Shown here piece after piece: positions 41,200-52,774 of a stretch of DNA of 64,000 bases. The notes under the pieces were generated by a model. The model searched no databases. It was not told where the DNA came from and was given only the letters and a program-made list of their open reading frames with translations. The stretch spans positions 128,546 to 192,545 of the forward strand of contig CAUYUJ010017893.1 in assembly GCA_963575745.1 (NCBI GenBank), read 5' to 3'. Within the stretch, counting starts at the first letter, position 1, and each line of letters begins with the position of its first letter. The stretch is from Prorocentrum cordatum (taxonomy: Eukaryota; Sar; Dinophyceae; Prorocentrales; Prorocentraceae). The position numbers and the translations under genes are program-made.

Positions 41200-42934
41200 C
41201 TGAGCTCCGCCCATGATCAACGGCCGTTTCGGAGCCCCTGCCATCCGTTGTCTGGAAGATCTCTTCGGCAGCCTGCTGAGGCGCGCTTAACTCGAAGTCC
41301 ACCACCCATGCCGATGACGAGGTGGAGAGCCGCCGAGCTGGTCGTCCAAGTTCTCTTGAAACGATTACCACTAACTTGTCCTCCTCTACTTTGAACTTGG
41401 CAATGAAGTAAGACCTCACCAGGGCCTTCACCTGCTCCGCGGTCCCTGTGCTTCTGAACCCCATGGTGCTACTCACAACCCACATAGGCGTGGTTGTGCT
41501 TGTCATGGTGGTCGAAGTCGTTGCCGATGTGAGACTTACCGACGACCAGGTACTTGTCTTTGTTTGAGTCGACGTGATGGTGGTTGCTGTCATTGTGACC
41601 GACGTTAAAGTCGTCGTCAATGTCAGAGTTGTCAACGTCAAGCTACCTGTAGTGGGGACTGCAGTGGTTTCCACCTCTTCCTCCAAGGTTTCAACGCCGT
41701 TGGTTGTCACCACCTCTTCGGGTAACATAGTAGGGGCCCCAGGGGTCGTCACCTCTATGGTGCCCTCCTCGGTTGCTGTCGCAGTGGCCACCTCAAACGT
41801 TCCCGCGTCGGTGGTGGTCACATCATCGCCAGGAGACGCAGTGAGGGCTCCAGTGGTTTCCACCTCCACCTCAAAGGTCTCCACGTCGGTTGTTCTCACC
41901 ACCTCTTCTGGTAACATAGTGGGGGCCCCAGTGGTCTTCACCTCTATGGTGCCCTCCTCGGTTGCCGTCGCAGTGGCCATCTCAAACGTTCCCGCGTCGG
42001 TGGTGGTCACATCCTCGCCAGGAGACGCAGTGGGGGCTCCAGTGGTTTTCGCCTCCGCCTCCAAGGTCTCCACGTCGGTGGTTGTCACCACCTCTTCGGG
42101 AAACATAGTGGGGGCCCCAGTGGTCTTCACCTCTATGGTGCCCTCCTCGGTTGCTGTCGCAGTGGCCATCTCAAACGTTCCCGCGTCGGTGGTGGTCACA
42201 TCCTCGCCAGAAGACGCAGTGGGGGCTCCAGTGGTTTCCACCTCCGCCTCAAAGGTCTCCACGTCGGTGGTTGTCACCACCTCTTCGGGAAACATAGTGG
42301 GGGCCCCAGTGGTCGTCACCCCCATGAAACCCTCCTCGGTTGCCGTCGCAGTGGACACTGCAAACATCACCACGTCGGTGGTGGTCACCTCCTCGCCAGA
42401 AGACGCAGTGGGGGCTCCAGTGGTTTCCACCTCCGCCTCAAAGGTCTCCACGTCAGTGGTTGTCACCACCTCTTCTGGTAACATAGTAGGGGCCCCAGTG
42501 GTCTTCACCTCCATGGAGCCCTCCTCGGTCACTGTCGCAGTGGCCACCTCAAGCGTTCCCTCGTCAGTGGTGGTCACGTCCTCGCCAGGTGTTGCAGTGG
42601 GGGCTCCAGTGGTTTCCACCTCCACCTCGAAGGTCTCCACGTCGGTTGTTCTCACCACCTCTTCTGGTAACATAGTAGGGTCCCCAGTGGTCGTCACCTC
42701 CATGGAGCCCTCCTCGGTTACTGTCGCAGTGGCCAACTCAAACGTTCTGCTGGTGGTTGTTTCTCTCGCAGACGTCGCGCTCTGCGTAGTCATGGTGACG
42801 GTAACAATCCTCTGTAGTGGCTCTGTGACGACCAACGAGGTCTCATCCATTTCAAGTCCTTCCGATCCGAATGCTGATTGCAGTGCCGCTGCTGTGTCAA
42901 TGGGGTTGGCACTCATGCTCTCCTCGGCAAGGAA
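41200..42934 (-). CDS. Thr-rich surface protein, exon 2 (duplicated unit)
   Basis: Encodes the second half of one small domain (ESMSANPIDTAAALQSAFGS, EMDETSLVVTEP). About seven repeats of roughly 63 residues follow, each TTGAPTMLPEEVVTTTDVET plus TTGAPTASPGEDVTTTDAGT plus an ATATxTEEG segment. A Thr/Ser-rich stalk (TLTLTTTLTSVTMTATTITS) leads to the first half of the next domain (VVSSTMGFRSTGTAEQVKAL, ARRLSTSSSAWVVDFELSAP). Dense Thr implies O-glycosylation and an extracellular, mucin-like role. The acceptor side (TTCCTTGCC) has one base more than exon 3, so with the same splice sites this exon joins out of frame. A small shift of splice site or a sequence error would explain this. Confidence 0.5.
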
Positions 42935-43910
42935 CTGAATTTCAGGGGCATGCAGGGGATGAACCTAAAGATAATCGCACAGGTATGCAAATTCATTACG
43001 AAAGCACTTCCTTCACGCGCCCACGGTTTAGAAACGTGGTACCTCTAGCATTCACGTTATGGAAATCGCCCTGAGATGGCCCAAGGCCGCCCCAAGACAG
43101 CTGCAATCTGTACTGGCGCAAGAACGGCCTGTGGGTGCCCAAAACTGCCAAGATGTTCCCGAGAGGCCCAACCATGCCATATGCTGCAACCAGGTCCTCA
43201 AATAATCCTCCAGCAGAACGCTGAAGACCAAAACGCGGAAGAGATACGCCTGTTCTGTGATGTTGACTCTATTATCTGCCTGAGATGGCTCAAGAAACAA
43301 ATGATACCAGAGAAAAAAACAATCAGGGCTATAGGGCTAGGGGGCTATAGGGCTATTGAGCTATAGGGCTATAGAGCTATAGAGTTGTAGGGCTATAGGG
43401 CTATCAGGCTATAGGGCACCCCCGGGCACCTCCGGGCACGCCCAAACACCCGGGCACCCGGGCAACCGGGCACCCGGGCACCCCAGGGGCACCCGGGCAC
43501 CCCCGGGCACCCGGGCACCCGGGCGTGCGGCGAAAATCGGCGGCAAACCTAACCTAACCATATGGATCCGCTAGGACCCCTACAGAGGCAAGCTCTGATT
43601 GGGGAACTTCAGACGACCCCAAGCTGGCCACAGCCCGCCCAAGACGACCACATAACCTTCCTACCAGTTCTCAAGAGGCCGCCCACAAAAGCCGCCAAGA
43701 GGCTCCAGCAAACACGCCGCAGCGCGCAACAACCATGGAACGTTAAAGCCGCACTACGCTACAACATCGTAGCACTGCTCCACCAGACGGCGCCCAAATG
43801 ACTTTACCGGCCCTGTCCAGGCGGACTCGGTAGAGCACCATCCTCAACGCATTCCGAGGCTGAGCTGGCACTGTCCAGGGGTTTGCCGCAGACACTGGAA
43901 ATCCAATTAC
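42935..43910 (-). other. Intron 1 of the Thr-rich gene
   Basis: Same content and order as the downstream intron: GGGCTATA minisatellite (43325-43415), a longer CCCGGGCACCCC array (43420-43530) and unique sequence including ATATGGATCCGCTAGGACCC. It lies between donor 43911 and acceptor 42935-42937. Confidence 0.55.
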
Positions 43911-46485
43911 CTGAGCTCCGCCCATGATCACCGGCCGTTTCGGAACCCCTGCCATCCGCTGTCTGGAAGATCTCTTCGGCAGCCTGCTGAGGCGCGCTTA
44001 ACTCGAAGTCCACCACCCATGCCGATGACGAGGTGGAGAGCCGCCGAGCTGATCGTCCAAGGTCTCTTGAAACAATTACCATTAACTTGTCTTCCTCGAC
44101 TTTGAACTTGGCAATGAAGTAAGACCTCACCAGGGCCTTCACCTGCTCCGCGGTCCCTGTGCTTCTGAACCCCATGGTGCTACTCACAACCCACATAGGT
44201 GTGGTTGTGCTTGTCATGGTGGTCGAAGTCGTTGCCGATGTGAGACTTACCGACGACCAGCTACTTGTCTTTGTTTGAGTCGACGTGATGGTGGTCGCCG
44301 TCATTGTGGCCGACGTTAAAGTCGTCGTCAATGTCAGAGTTGTCAACGCCCAGCTACCTGTAGTGGGGGCTGCAGTGGTTTCCACCTCCACCTCAAAGGT
44401 CTCCACGTCGGTTGTTCTCACCACCTCTTCGGGAAACATAGTGGGGGCCCCAGTGGTCTTCACCTCTATGGTGCCCTCCTCGGTTGCTGTCGCAGTGGCC
44501 ATCTCAAACGTTCCCGCGTCGGTGGTGGTCACATCCTCGCCAGAAGACGCAGTGGGGGCTCCAGTGGTTTCCACCTCCGCCTCCAAGGTCTCCACGTCGG
44601 TGGTTGTCACCACCTCTTCGGGAAACATAGTGGGGGCCCCAGTGGTCATCACATCCGTGGAACCCTCCTCGGTTGCTGTCGCAGTGGCCTGCTCAAACGT
44701 TTCGGCGTCGGTGGTGGTTACATCATCGCCAGGTGACGCAGTGGGGAATCCAGTGGTTTCCACCTCCATCTCGAAGGTCTCCACGTCTGTGGTTCTCACC
44801 ACCTCTTCGGGAAACATAGTGGGGGCCCCTGTGGTCGTCACCTCCATGAAACCCTCCTCGGTTGCTGTCGCAGTGGACACTGCAAACATCACCACGTCGG
44901 TAGTTGTCACATTCTCGCCGGGTAGCACATTAGGGGCTCCAGTGGTCTTCAACTCTATGGTGCCCATCTCGGTTGCTGTCGCAGTGGCCACTTTAGACAT
45001 CACCACGTCGGTGGTGGTCACCTCCTCGCCAGGTGACACGGTGAGAGCTTCAGTGGTCGTCACCTCAATGGAGCCCTCCTCGGTCACTGTCGCAGTGGAC
45101 ACCTCAAACGTTCCCACGTCGGTGGTGGTCACATCCTCGCCAGGTGTTGCAGTGGGGGCTCCAGTGGTTTCCACCTCCACCTCAAAGGTCTCCACGTCGG
45201 TGGTTCTCACCACCTCTTCGGGTAACATAGTAGGGGCCCCAGTGGTCTTCACCTCCATGTAGCCCTCGTCGGTTACTGTCGCAGTGGCCTGCTCAAACGT
45301 TTCGGCGTCGGTGGTGGTCACATCCTCGCCAGGTGACGCAGTGGGGGCTCCAGTGGCTTCCACCTCCACCTCCAAGGTCTCCACGTCGGTGGTTGTCACC
45401 ACCTCTTCTGGTAACATAGTAGGGGCCCCAGTGGTCTTCACCTCCATGGAGCCCTCCTCGGTCACTGTCGAAGTGGCCACCTCAAGCGTTCCCTCGTCAG
45501 TGGTGGTCACATCCTCGCCAGGTGACGCAGTGGGAGCTCCAGTGGCTTCCACCTCCACCTCCAAGATCTCCACGTCGGTGGTTGTCACCACCTCTTCGGG
45601 AAACATAGTTGGGGCCCCTGTGGTCGTCACCTCCATGAAACCCTCCTCGGTTGCTGTCGCAGTGGACACTGCAAACATCACCACGTCGGTGGTGGTCACA
45701 TCCTCGCCAGGTGAAGCAATGGGGGCTCCAGTGGTTTCCACCTCCACCTCAAAGGTCTCCACGTCGGTAGTTGTCACCACCTCTTCGGGAAACATAGTAG
45801 AGGCCCCAGTGGTCTTCACCTCCATGGAACCCTCCTCGGTTGACGCTGCAGACATCACACCGTCGGTGGTGGTCACCGTCTCGCCGGGTAGCACCGTCGG
45901 AGCTCCAGTTGTCTTCACCTCTATGGTGTCCCCCTCGGTTGCTGTCGCAGTGGCCACCTCAGATATCACCACGTCGGTGGTGGTCACCTCCTCGCCAGGT
46001 GACACAATGAGAGCTCCAGTGGTCTTCGCCTCTATGGTGCCCTCCTCGGTTGTTGTCGCACTGGCTACCTCAAGAATCTCCACATTTGTGGTGGTCACCA
46101 TTTCGCTGGGCAAAACAGTAAGGGCTCCCGTGGTCTTCGACTCCTCGGTTGTTGTCGCAGTGGCCACCTCCGGAGTCGCCACGTCGGTGGTGGTCACAAC
46201 CTCGCCGAATAGCACAGTAGGGGCCCCAGTGGTTTCCATCCCCATGGTGAATACCTCGAGTGCTGTCGCAGTGGCAACCTCAGATGTCTGTTTGTCGGTG
46301 GTGGTGACCTCCTCGCCAAGGCTTGTGCTGGCGAGTGCGACGGTAGCTGCTGAAGTGCTTGTCAGCGTGCGGGTGATGGTAGCCTGTGATGCTGAAGTAG
46401 TACTTGCCATGGTGGTAACCCTCGTCGCGATGCCCACCACACCAACAGAGTATACCCCGTGGCCGACATGCGAATCCGCCGAACC
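43911..46485 (-). CDS. Thr-rich surface protein, exon 1 of this window
   Basis: Begins after a CCCACAG acceptor at 46486-46488 preceded by a CT microsatellite. It opens GSADSHVGHGVYSVGVVGIA, matching the end of the small domain in the 32.4-kb exon (DAQVGEGVYSVGVARVTA). About 12 degenerate Thr/Val/Glu repeats of around 63 residues (189 bp) follow. The end is identical in layout to exon 2: a Thr/Ser stalk, then AEQVKALVRSYFIAKFKVEE, DKLMVIVSRDLGRSARRLST and VVDFELSAPQQAAEEIFQ. The exon is 2,575 bp and ends in phase 1 at CTCAG|GTAATT. An upstream exon with the start of the domain and any signal peptide was not found before 47 kb. Likely a cell-surface or wall protein (inference from composition). 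Confidence 0.6.
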
Positions 46486-46517
46486 CTGTGGGACCACAGG
46501 CGTATGCGCGTGTGTGT

Positions 46518-46550
<33 letters not shown>

Positions 46551-46560
46551 AGAGATAGTA
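46486..46560 (-). promoter_or_regulatory. Splice acceptor with microsatellite polypyrimidine tract
   Basis: On the minus strand a (CT)n run with CTAT interruptions (46524-46556) is followed by about 35 bp and then CCCACAG, where the Thr-rich exon begins. The microsatellite appears to serve as the polypyrimidine tract. Confidence 0.5.
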
Positions 46561-46985
46561 ACTTGCCTGGGTATTCATAATCCTTGCAATATGTTCCAAT
46601 CCCACCAGCCCTTTGGGCGTGAGTGGTTTAGAGAGCCCGCTCTGTCCTCAACCCCCTTCTTCCCCTTCGGGGAGGGGTTTACCCCTCCCCCTACCCCCTC
46701 CCCTGGACCTGGAGAGGGCGGGCGGAGTGGTGTCAAGGGGGTCTTTTTCGACTCCTGGGAGGGCCAAAAAACGACGACCCTCACGAGGATTCTGGTCCCG
46801 AGGGGGGGAAACCGTTTGGCGCATCAACTCGTCTTTGAAGCCAAAAACATTGATTTTACTACGGTTTCGGCCCCTTTTTGGCTTTCTGAAAGGGCCGCGC
46901 TCATCGTCCTTCATCGCAAAATTATTGATTATACAGAGGTTTTGGCGTCATTTTCTCCTTCTCAGGGGGCAGCGCTCACTTCCGC
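46561..46985. other. Spacer leading into the satellite array
   Basis: Includes a CCCCTTCGGGGAGGGG hairpin-like stretch near 46670. TTGATTTTACTACGGTTTC and CTTCTCAGGGGGCAGCGC segments are repeated at 48598-48660. Confidence 0.5.
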
Positions 46986-48590
46986 TTCTGAGGAGGTCGC
47001 AAAAGGCCCCAAGATGACCCCAAGAGGCTCCCAGGAGGCTCCCAAGAGGCCTCCAAGAGGCCCCCAAGAGGCCCCCAAGAGGCCCCAAGAGGCCCCCAAG
47101 AGGCCCCCAAGAGACCCCCCCAAAAAGGCTCCCATGAGGCCCCGAAAACCTCCAAGAGGCCCCCAAGAGACGCCCCAGAGGCCCCGAGAGGCTCCAAGAA
47201 GCACCCAAGAGGCCCCGCGAGGAGCCCGAACGACTCACACCACGCCGTGGGGCCCCAACGACTCACACCACGAAGAGCCCGAACGACTCACACCACAAGG
47301 AAGGGCCCGAACGACTCACACCAGGACGAGGCGCCCGAACTACTCACACCACGAGGAGCCCGAACGACTCACACCACGACGCGGGCCCCCAACGACTCAC
47401 ACCACGGGAAGCCCGAACGAGTTACACCAGGAGGAGGGGCCCGACCGACTCACACACAAGGAGGGGACTCATACCGCGAGGAGACCGAACGACTCACACA
47501 TAATGAGGGACCGGAAGGAGTCACACAAGGAAGGACGAGGGGCCCCAACGACTCACACCACGAATAGCCGGAACGACTCACATATCTGCAACGCACACAG
47601 ACGCGAACTCTCGCATTATCTCTGGAGGCCCTCCCGTGGCACTGCAAACCTGCACGTTTAGGGGAGGCCTTCTTCCTGCTTCGTTTTCTTTTTTCTTCTT
47701 TGATGGGCAAGGGCGGGTGCACTTCAGCCAGCACGTTGCGTAACGCACGACGCGCCTACTGCGCACCAGCGCGCTAGAGGATCATCGGAGGTTCGTCTTC
47801 CAGGCCTGGCGAGGGCCCGATCGACCTCCTAACAAAAAATCGCGACACCTCTTACCCCCTTGGCAGCGAGGGACAGGGTGCCCTCATTTCGCAAGGGGGC
47901 GACATCGTGCAAATACAAGCTCGACACTGGCGCGTGTCTGCGGCAGTCCGCGGTGGCAACCGTGCCTGCATGTCCTCGAGAGTTAGCCGCCACAACGCTG
48001 CTGCCACGAGGGCGAGGCCAATGGGGCAAGGAGTGAAACATGCATCACATCAACAAGTGGCCGACATAATGGACGAGAGTCCCATGAGGCCCCCAAAAGG
48101 CCCCAAGAGGCCCCCAAGAGGCCCCCACGATGCCGCCCCCAAGAAGCCCCAAGACGCTTCAAGAGGCCCCCAAGAGGCCCCCAAGAGACCCCCCCCAAAA
48201 GGCTCCCATGAGGCCCCGAGAACCTCCAAGAGGCCCCCAAGAGGCTCCACGAGGAGGCCGAACGACCCCCCCCAGGACGAGGAGCCCCAACGACTCACAC
48301 CACGACGAGCCCGAACGACTCACACACAAGGAGGGGCCCGAGCGACGCACACCAGGAGGAGCGACCCGAACGACTCACACCACCAGGAGCCCGAACGACT
48401 CACACGCAAGGAGGCGCCCGAACGACTTCCACCAGGACGAGGGGCCCCAACGACTCACACCACGGGGAGCCCGAACGACTCACACACAAGGAAGGGTCTC
48501 AACGACGCACACCAGGACGAGGGGCCCGAACGACTCACACCACGAGGAGCCCGAACGACTCACTCACAATGAAGGGCCCGAGGCACTCAC
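46940..48590. repeat. ~1.65-kb segmental duplication, copy 1
   Basis: TTCTCAGGGGGCAGCGCTCA, the mixed arrays, AACTCTCGCATTATCTCTGG (47600), GGAGGCCTTCTTCCTGCTT (47665), GATCATCGGAGG (47780) and TGCGGCAGTCCGCGG (47940) all recur in the same order in copy 2. Confidence 0.8.
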
Positions 48591-51500
48591 ACAATCATTG
48601 ATTTTACAAAGGTTGTGGCGTCGTTTTACCTTTCTCAGGGGGCAGCGCACACTTCCGCTTCTGAGGAGGTCGCAAGAGGCCCCAAGATGACCCTAAGAGG
48701 CCCCCTGGAGGCTCCCAAGAGGCCTCCAAGAGGCCCCCAAGAGGCCCCCCAGAGGCCCCAAGAGGTCACCAAGAGACTCCCAAGAGGCCCCCATGAGGCC
48801 CCAAGTAGCTCCAAGAGGCCCCCAAGAGGCCCCCAAGAGGCCCCCAAGAGACGCCCCAGAGGCCCCGAGAGGCTCCAAGAGGCTCCCAAGAGGCCCCACG
48901 AGGAGCCCGAACGACTCACGCCACGCCGTGGGGCCCCAACGACTCACACCACGAAGAGCCCGAACGACTCACACCACAAGGAAAGGCCCGAACGACTCAC
49001 ACCACGACGCGGGCCCCCAACGACTCACACCACGGGAAGCCCGAACGATTTACACCAGGAGGAGGGGCCCGACCGACTCACACACAAGGAGGGGACTCAT
49101 ACCACGAGGAGCCCGAACGACTCACACATAATGAGGGACCCGAGGGAGTCACACAAGGAAGGACGAGGGGCCCCAACGACTCACACCACGAATAGCCGGA
49201 ACGACTCACATATCTGCAACGCACACAGACGCGAACTCTCGCATTATCTCTGGAGGCCCTCCCGTGGCACTGCAAATTTGCACGTTTAGGGGAGGCCTTC
49301 TTCCTGCTTTGTTTTCTTTTTCCTTCTTTGGTGGGCAAGGGCGGGTGCAGTTCAGCCGGCACGTTGCGTAACGTACGACGCGCCTACTGCGCACGAGCGC
49401 GCTAGAGGATCATCGGAGGTCCGTCTTCCAGGCCTGGCGAGGGCCCGATCGACCTCCTAACAAAAAATCGCGACACCTCTTACCCCCTTGGCAGCGAAGG
49501 ACAGGGTGCCCTATTTTCGCAAGGGGGCGAAATCGTGCACATACAAGCTCGACAGTGGCGCGTGTCTGCGGCAGTCCGCGGCGGCAACCGTGCCTGCATG
49601 TCCTCGAGCGTTAGCCGCCACAACGCTGCTGCCACGAGGGCGGGGCCAATGGGGCAAGGAGTGAAACAGGCATCACAACAACAAGTGGCCGACATAATGG
49701 ACGAGAGTCCCAAGAGGCCCCCAAGAGGCCCCAAGAGGCCCCCAAGAGGCCCCCAAGAAGCCCCCAAGAAGCCCCAAGACGCTGCAAGAGGCCCCCAGGA
49801 GGCCCCAAAGACACCCCCCAAAGGCTCCCAAGAGGCCCCGAAAACCTCCAAGAGGCCCCCAGGAGGCCTCACTAGGAGGCCGAACGACTTCCCCCAGGAC
49901 GAGGAGCCCCAACGACTCACACCACGAGGAACCCGAACGACTCACACACAAGGAGGAGCCCAAGCGACGCACACCAGGAGGAGTGACCCGAACGACACAC
50001 ACAACCAGGAGCCCGAACGACTCACACGCAAGGAGGCGCTCGAACGACTCCCACCAGGACGAGGGGCCCGAACGACTCACACCACGGGGAGCCCGAACGA
50101 CTCAGGCCCCACGAGGAGGCCGAACGAGTCACCCCAGGACGAAGGGCCCCAACGACTCACACCACGAGGAGCCCGAACGACTCACACACAAGGAGGGTCC
50201 CGAACGACGCACACCAGGACGAACGGCCCGAACGACTCACACCACGGAGGCCCGACCGACTGACACGCAAGGGGGCGCCCGAACGACTCACACCAGGACG
50301 AGGGGCCCGAATGACTCACACCACGAGGAGCCCCAACGACTCACACACAAGGAGGGGCCCGAACGACGCACGCCAGGACGGACGGCCCGAACGACTCACA
50401 CCACGAGGAGCCCGAACGACTCACACGCAAGGAGACGCTCGAACGACTCACACCAGGACGAGGGGCCCCAACGACTCACGCCACGAGGAGCCCGAACGAC
50501 TCACACACAAGGAGGGGCCCGAACGACGCACACCAGGACGAGGGGCCCGAACGACGCACACACAATGAGGGGCCCGAGGCACTCACAAAAGGAAGGACGA
50601 GACCCCCAAGAGGCCCCAAAGAGGCCCCAAGAGGCCCCCCAGGAGGCCTCCAAAAGGCCCCACAGAAGCCCCAAGACTCCTCAAGAGGCACCCAAGAGGC
50701 CCCCAAGAGACCCCCCCAAAGGCTCCCTAGAGGCCCCGAGAACCTCCAACAGGCCCCCAAGAGTCCCCACGAGGAGGCCGAACGACCCCCCCCAGGACGA
50801 GGAGCCCCAACGACTCACACCACGAGGAGCCCGAACGACTCACACACAAGGAGGGGCCCGAGCGACGCACACCAGGACGAAAGGCCCGAACGACTCACAC
50901 CACGAGGAGTCCGAACGACTCACACGCAAGGAGGCGCCCGATCGACTCACACCAGGACGAGGGGCCCGAACGACTCACACCACGAGGAGCCCGACCGACT
51001 CACACACAAGGAGGGGCCCGAACGACGCACACCAGGACGAGGGGCCCCAACGACTCACACCACGAGGAGCCCGAACGACTCACACACAATGTGGGGCCCG
51101 AGGCACTCACACAAGGAAGGACGAGAGTCCCAAGAGGCCCCCAAGAGGCCTCCAGAGGCCCCAAGGAGGCCTCCAAGAAGCCCCCAAGAAGCCCCAAGAC
51201 GCTTCAAGACGCCCCCAAAAGGCCCCAAAGACACCCCCCCAAAGGCTCCCAAGACGCCCCGAGAACCTCCGAGAGGCCCCCAAGAGGCCCCACGAGCAGG
51301 CCGAACGACTCCCCCCAGGACGAGGAGCCCCAACGACTCACACCACGGGGAGCCCGAACGACTCACACACAAGGAGGGGCCCGAGCGACGCACACCAGGA
51401 CGAACGGCCCGAACGACTCACACACAATGAGGGGCCCGAGGCACGCACACAAGGAAGGACGGACCCCCAAGAGGCCCCCAAGAGGCCCCAAGAGGCCCCC

Positions 51501-51835
51501 CAAGAGGCCTCCAAGAGGCCCCAAAGAACCCCAAGACGCCTCAACAGGCCCCACAAAGGCCCCCAAGAGACCCCCAAGAGGCCCCCAAGAGGCCCCGAGA
51601 GCCGCCGAGAGGCCCCGGAGAGGCCCCACGAGGAGACCGAACGGCTCACCCCAGAACGAGGGGCCCCAACGACTCACACCACGAGGAGCCCGAACGACTC
51701 ACACACAAGGAGGGGCCCGAACGACTCACACCAGGACGAGCGGCCCAAACGACTCACACCACGAAAAGCCCAAACGACTCACACCAGGACGAAAACCCCG
51801 AACGACGCACACCAGAACGAAGGCAATCACTACCA
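46990..51835. repeat. Composite array: 12-bp GGCCCCCAAGAG and 25-28-bp CGAACGACTCACACC units
   Basis: Blocks of the 12-bp unit (around 46990-47220, 48085-48250, 48665-48895, 49710-49870, 50605-50770, 51130-51290 and 51465-51625) alternate with blocks of the 25-28-bp unit. The longer unit is CGAACGACTCACACCA plus a GGACGAGGGGCC or CGAGGAGCC end. Frames are open throughout (Arg/Pro/Thr/Asp-rich plus strand, Ser/Gly/Leu-rich minus strand) and are not genes. The 25-28-bp unit also fills the helicase intron at 55290-55753, and the 12-bp family occurs at 4.5, 26.8 and 28.1 kb. Confidence 0.92.
48591..50235. repeat. ~1.65-kb segmental duplication, copy 2
   Basis: Same landmarks about 1,630-1,670 bp further on (48635, 49235, 49300, 49410, 49570). 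Differences are mostly in array copy number. Confidence 0.8.
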
Positions 51836-52774
51836 TAGCCGACATCGGAGAAGCCACCGAAACCAAGCTAACAGGAACCGGCTAAGGAACCAGAGCCCCA
51901 AAAGAGCGAGATCCCAGGGACACGACTGACATGAATCACACGACGCAGAGGCGGAGGAGGAGGACTGTGAAGAGGAGCCACATGTTTTCGCATCGAGCGC
52001 TGTATCACAAGGTACTGCCACCAATGCGCCAACATTGAGTCGAGTCACCAGCACCATCACGTGCCATCATTGCCTCAGATCATGGTAACCAGTGCGAGAA
52101 ACCTCAAGTACGGTCCCTGCCATGATGCCATGCAAAATCCTCCAGCGATATGTTTCCTACATTATAACTCACCTGACGCGCCGCGCAAGCAGAGTAGCGG
52201 CACATCCACCATTGGATACATAACGAAGCTCCAGCCATATATTCACGAAGTACGGACTCCATTGAGGGCAACATCCGCTGTCCAGCCTCACCGTGCCCAG
52301 AGATATTCTGTTATAGCAGCGTGACATCCATAGTGGTACGCATGGGCCTCACCAGTACTGGAGGACAGACTATAAACTAAACGTACTATTCGCACCAATG
52401 AACCAACACTGAGTGCAAGAAGCACCATCACAGAGTGCAGTAGCCAGCGCCCGAGAACGACAGCACGGGCTTCATCCGACTACAATACAAGTCCAACCAG
52501 CACGCTGTTTCCCATAGTAGAGCCTACATGAAGCGCACGGGGTTCAGCTGAGTGGAGTACACGTTCCACCAGCAAACTGTTTCCTATAGTACACACCCTG
52601 AGGCGCCACGGAAAATGAGTAGTGGCACATCCACCATTGGATAGACACCGACGCCGTAGACATGTACACAGGAACCCCCGAGTCCATTGAGGGATCATCC
52701 CGTTTTCAGCCTTACTATACCAAGGGATAGTGTCGCCAGTAAAATGTCTGGGCCGACGGCCTCCGCGCCATGCC
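51836..52774. repeat. Degenerate ~435-bp duplication downstream of the helicase gene
   Basis: GTAGCGGCACATCCACCATT (52195) recurs as GTAGTGGCACATCCACCATT (52620). TCCATTGAGGGCAACATCC (52258) recurs as TCCATTGAGGGATCATCC (52683). A CAGCACGCTGTTTCCCATAG / CAGCAAACTGTTTCCTATAG pair lies between (52498, 52570). No gene seen. This is the 3' flank of the minus-strand Helitron-like gene. Confidence 0.6.

Noticed and set aside
41574-46558. Plus-strand Val/Ser/Thr-rich frames (41574-42938, 44285-45262, 45284-46558)
   Set aside because: They are the antisense of the Thr/Val/Glu repeats. The minus strand has the recognisable domain halves and splice signals, so the plus frames are shadows.
49983-51929. 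648-codon Arg/Pro/Thr-rich plus frame over the composite array
   Set aside because: Generated by the 12-bp and 25-28-bp repeats. Frame switches between blocks have no effect on openness, and nothing resembles a protein domain.
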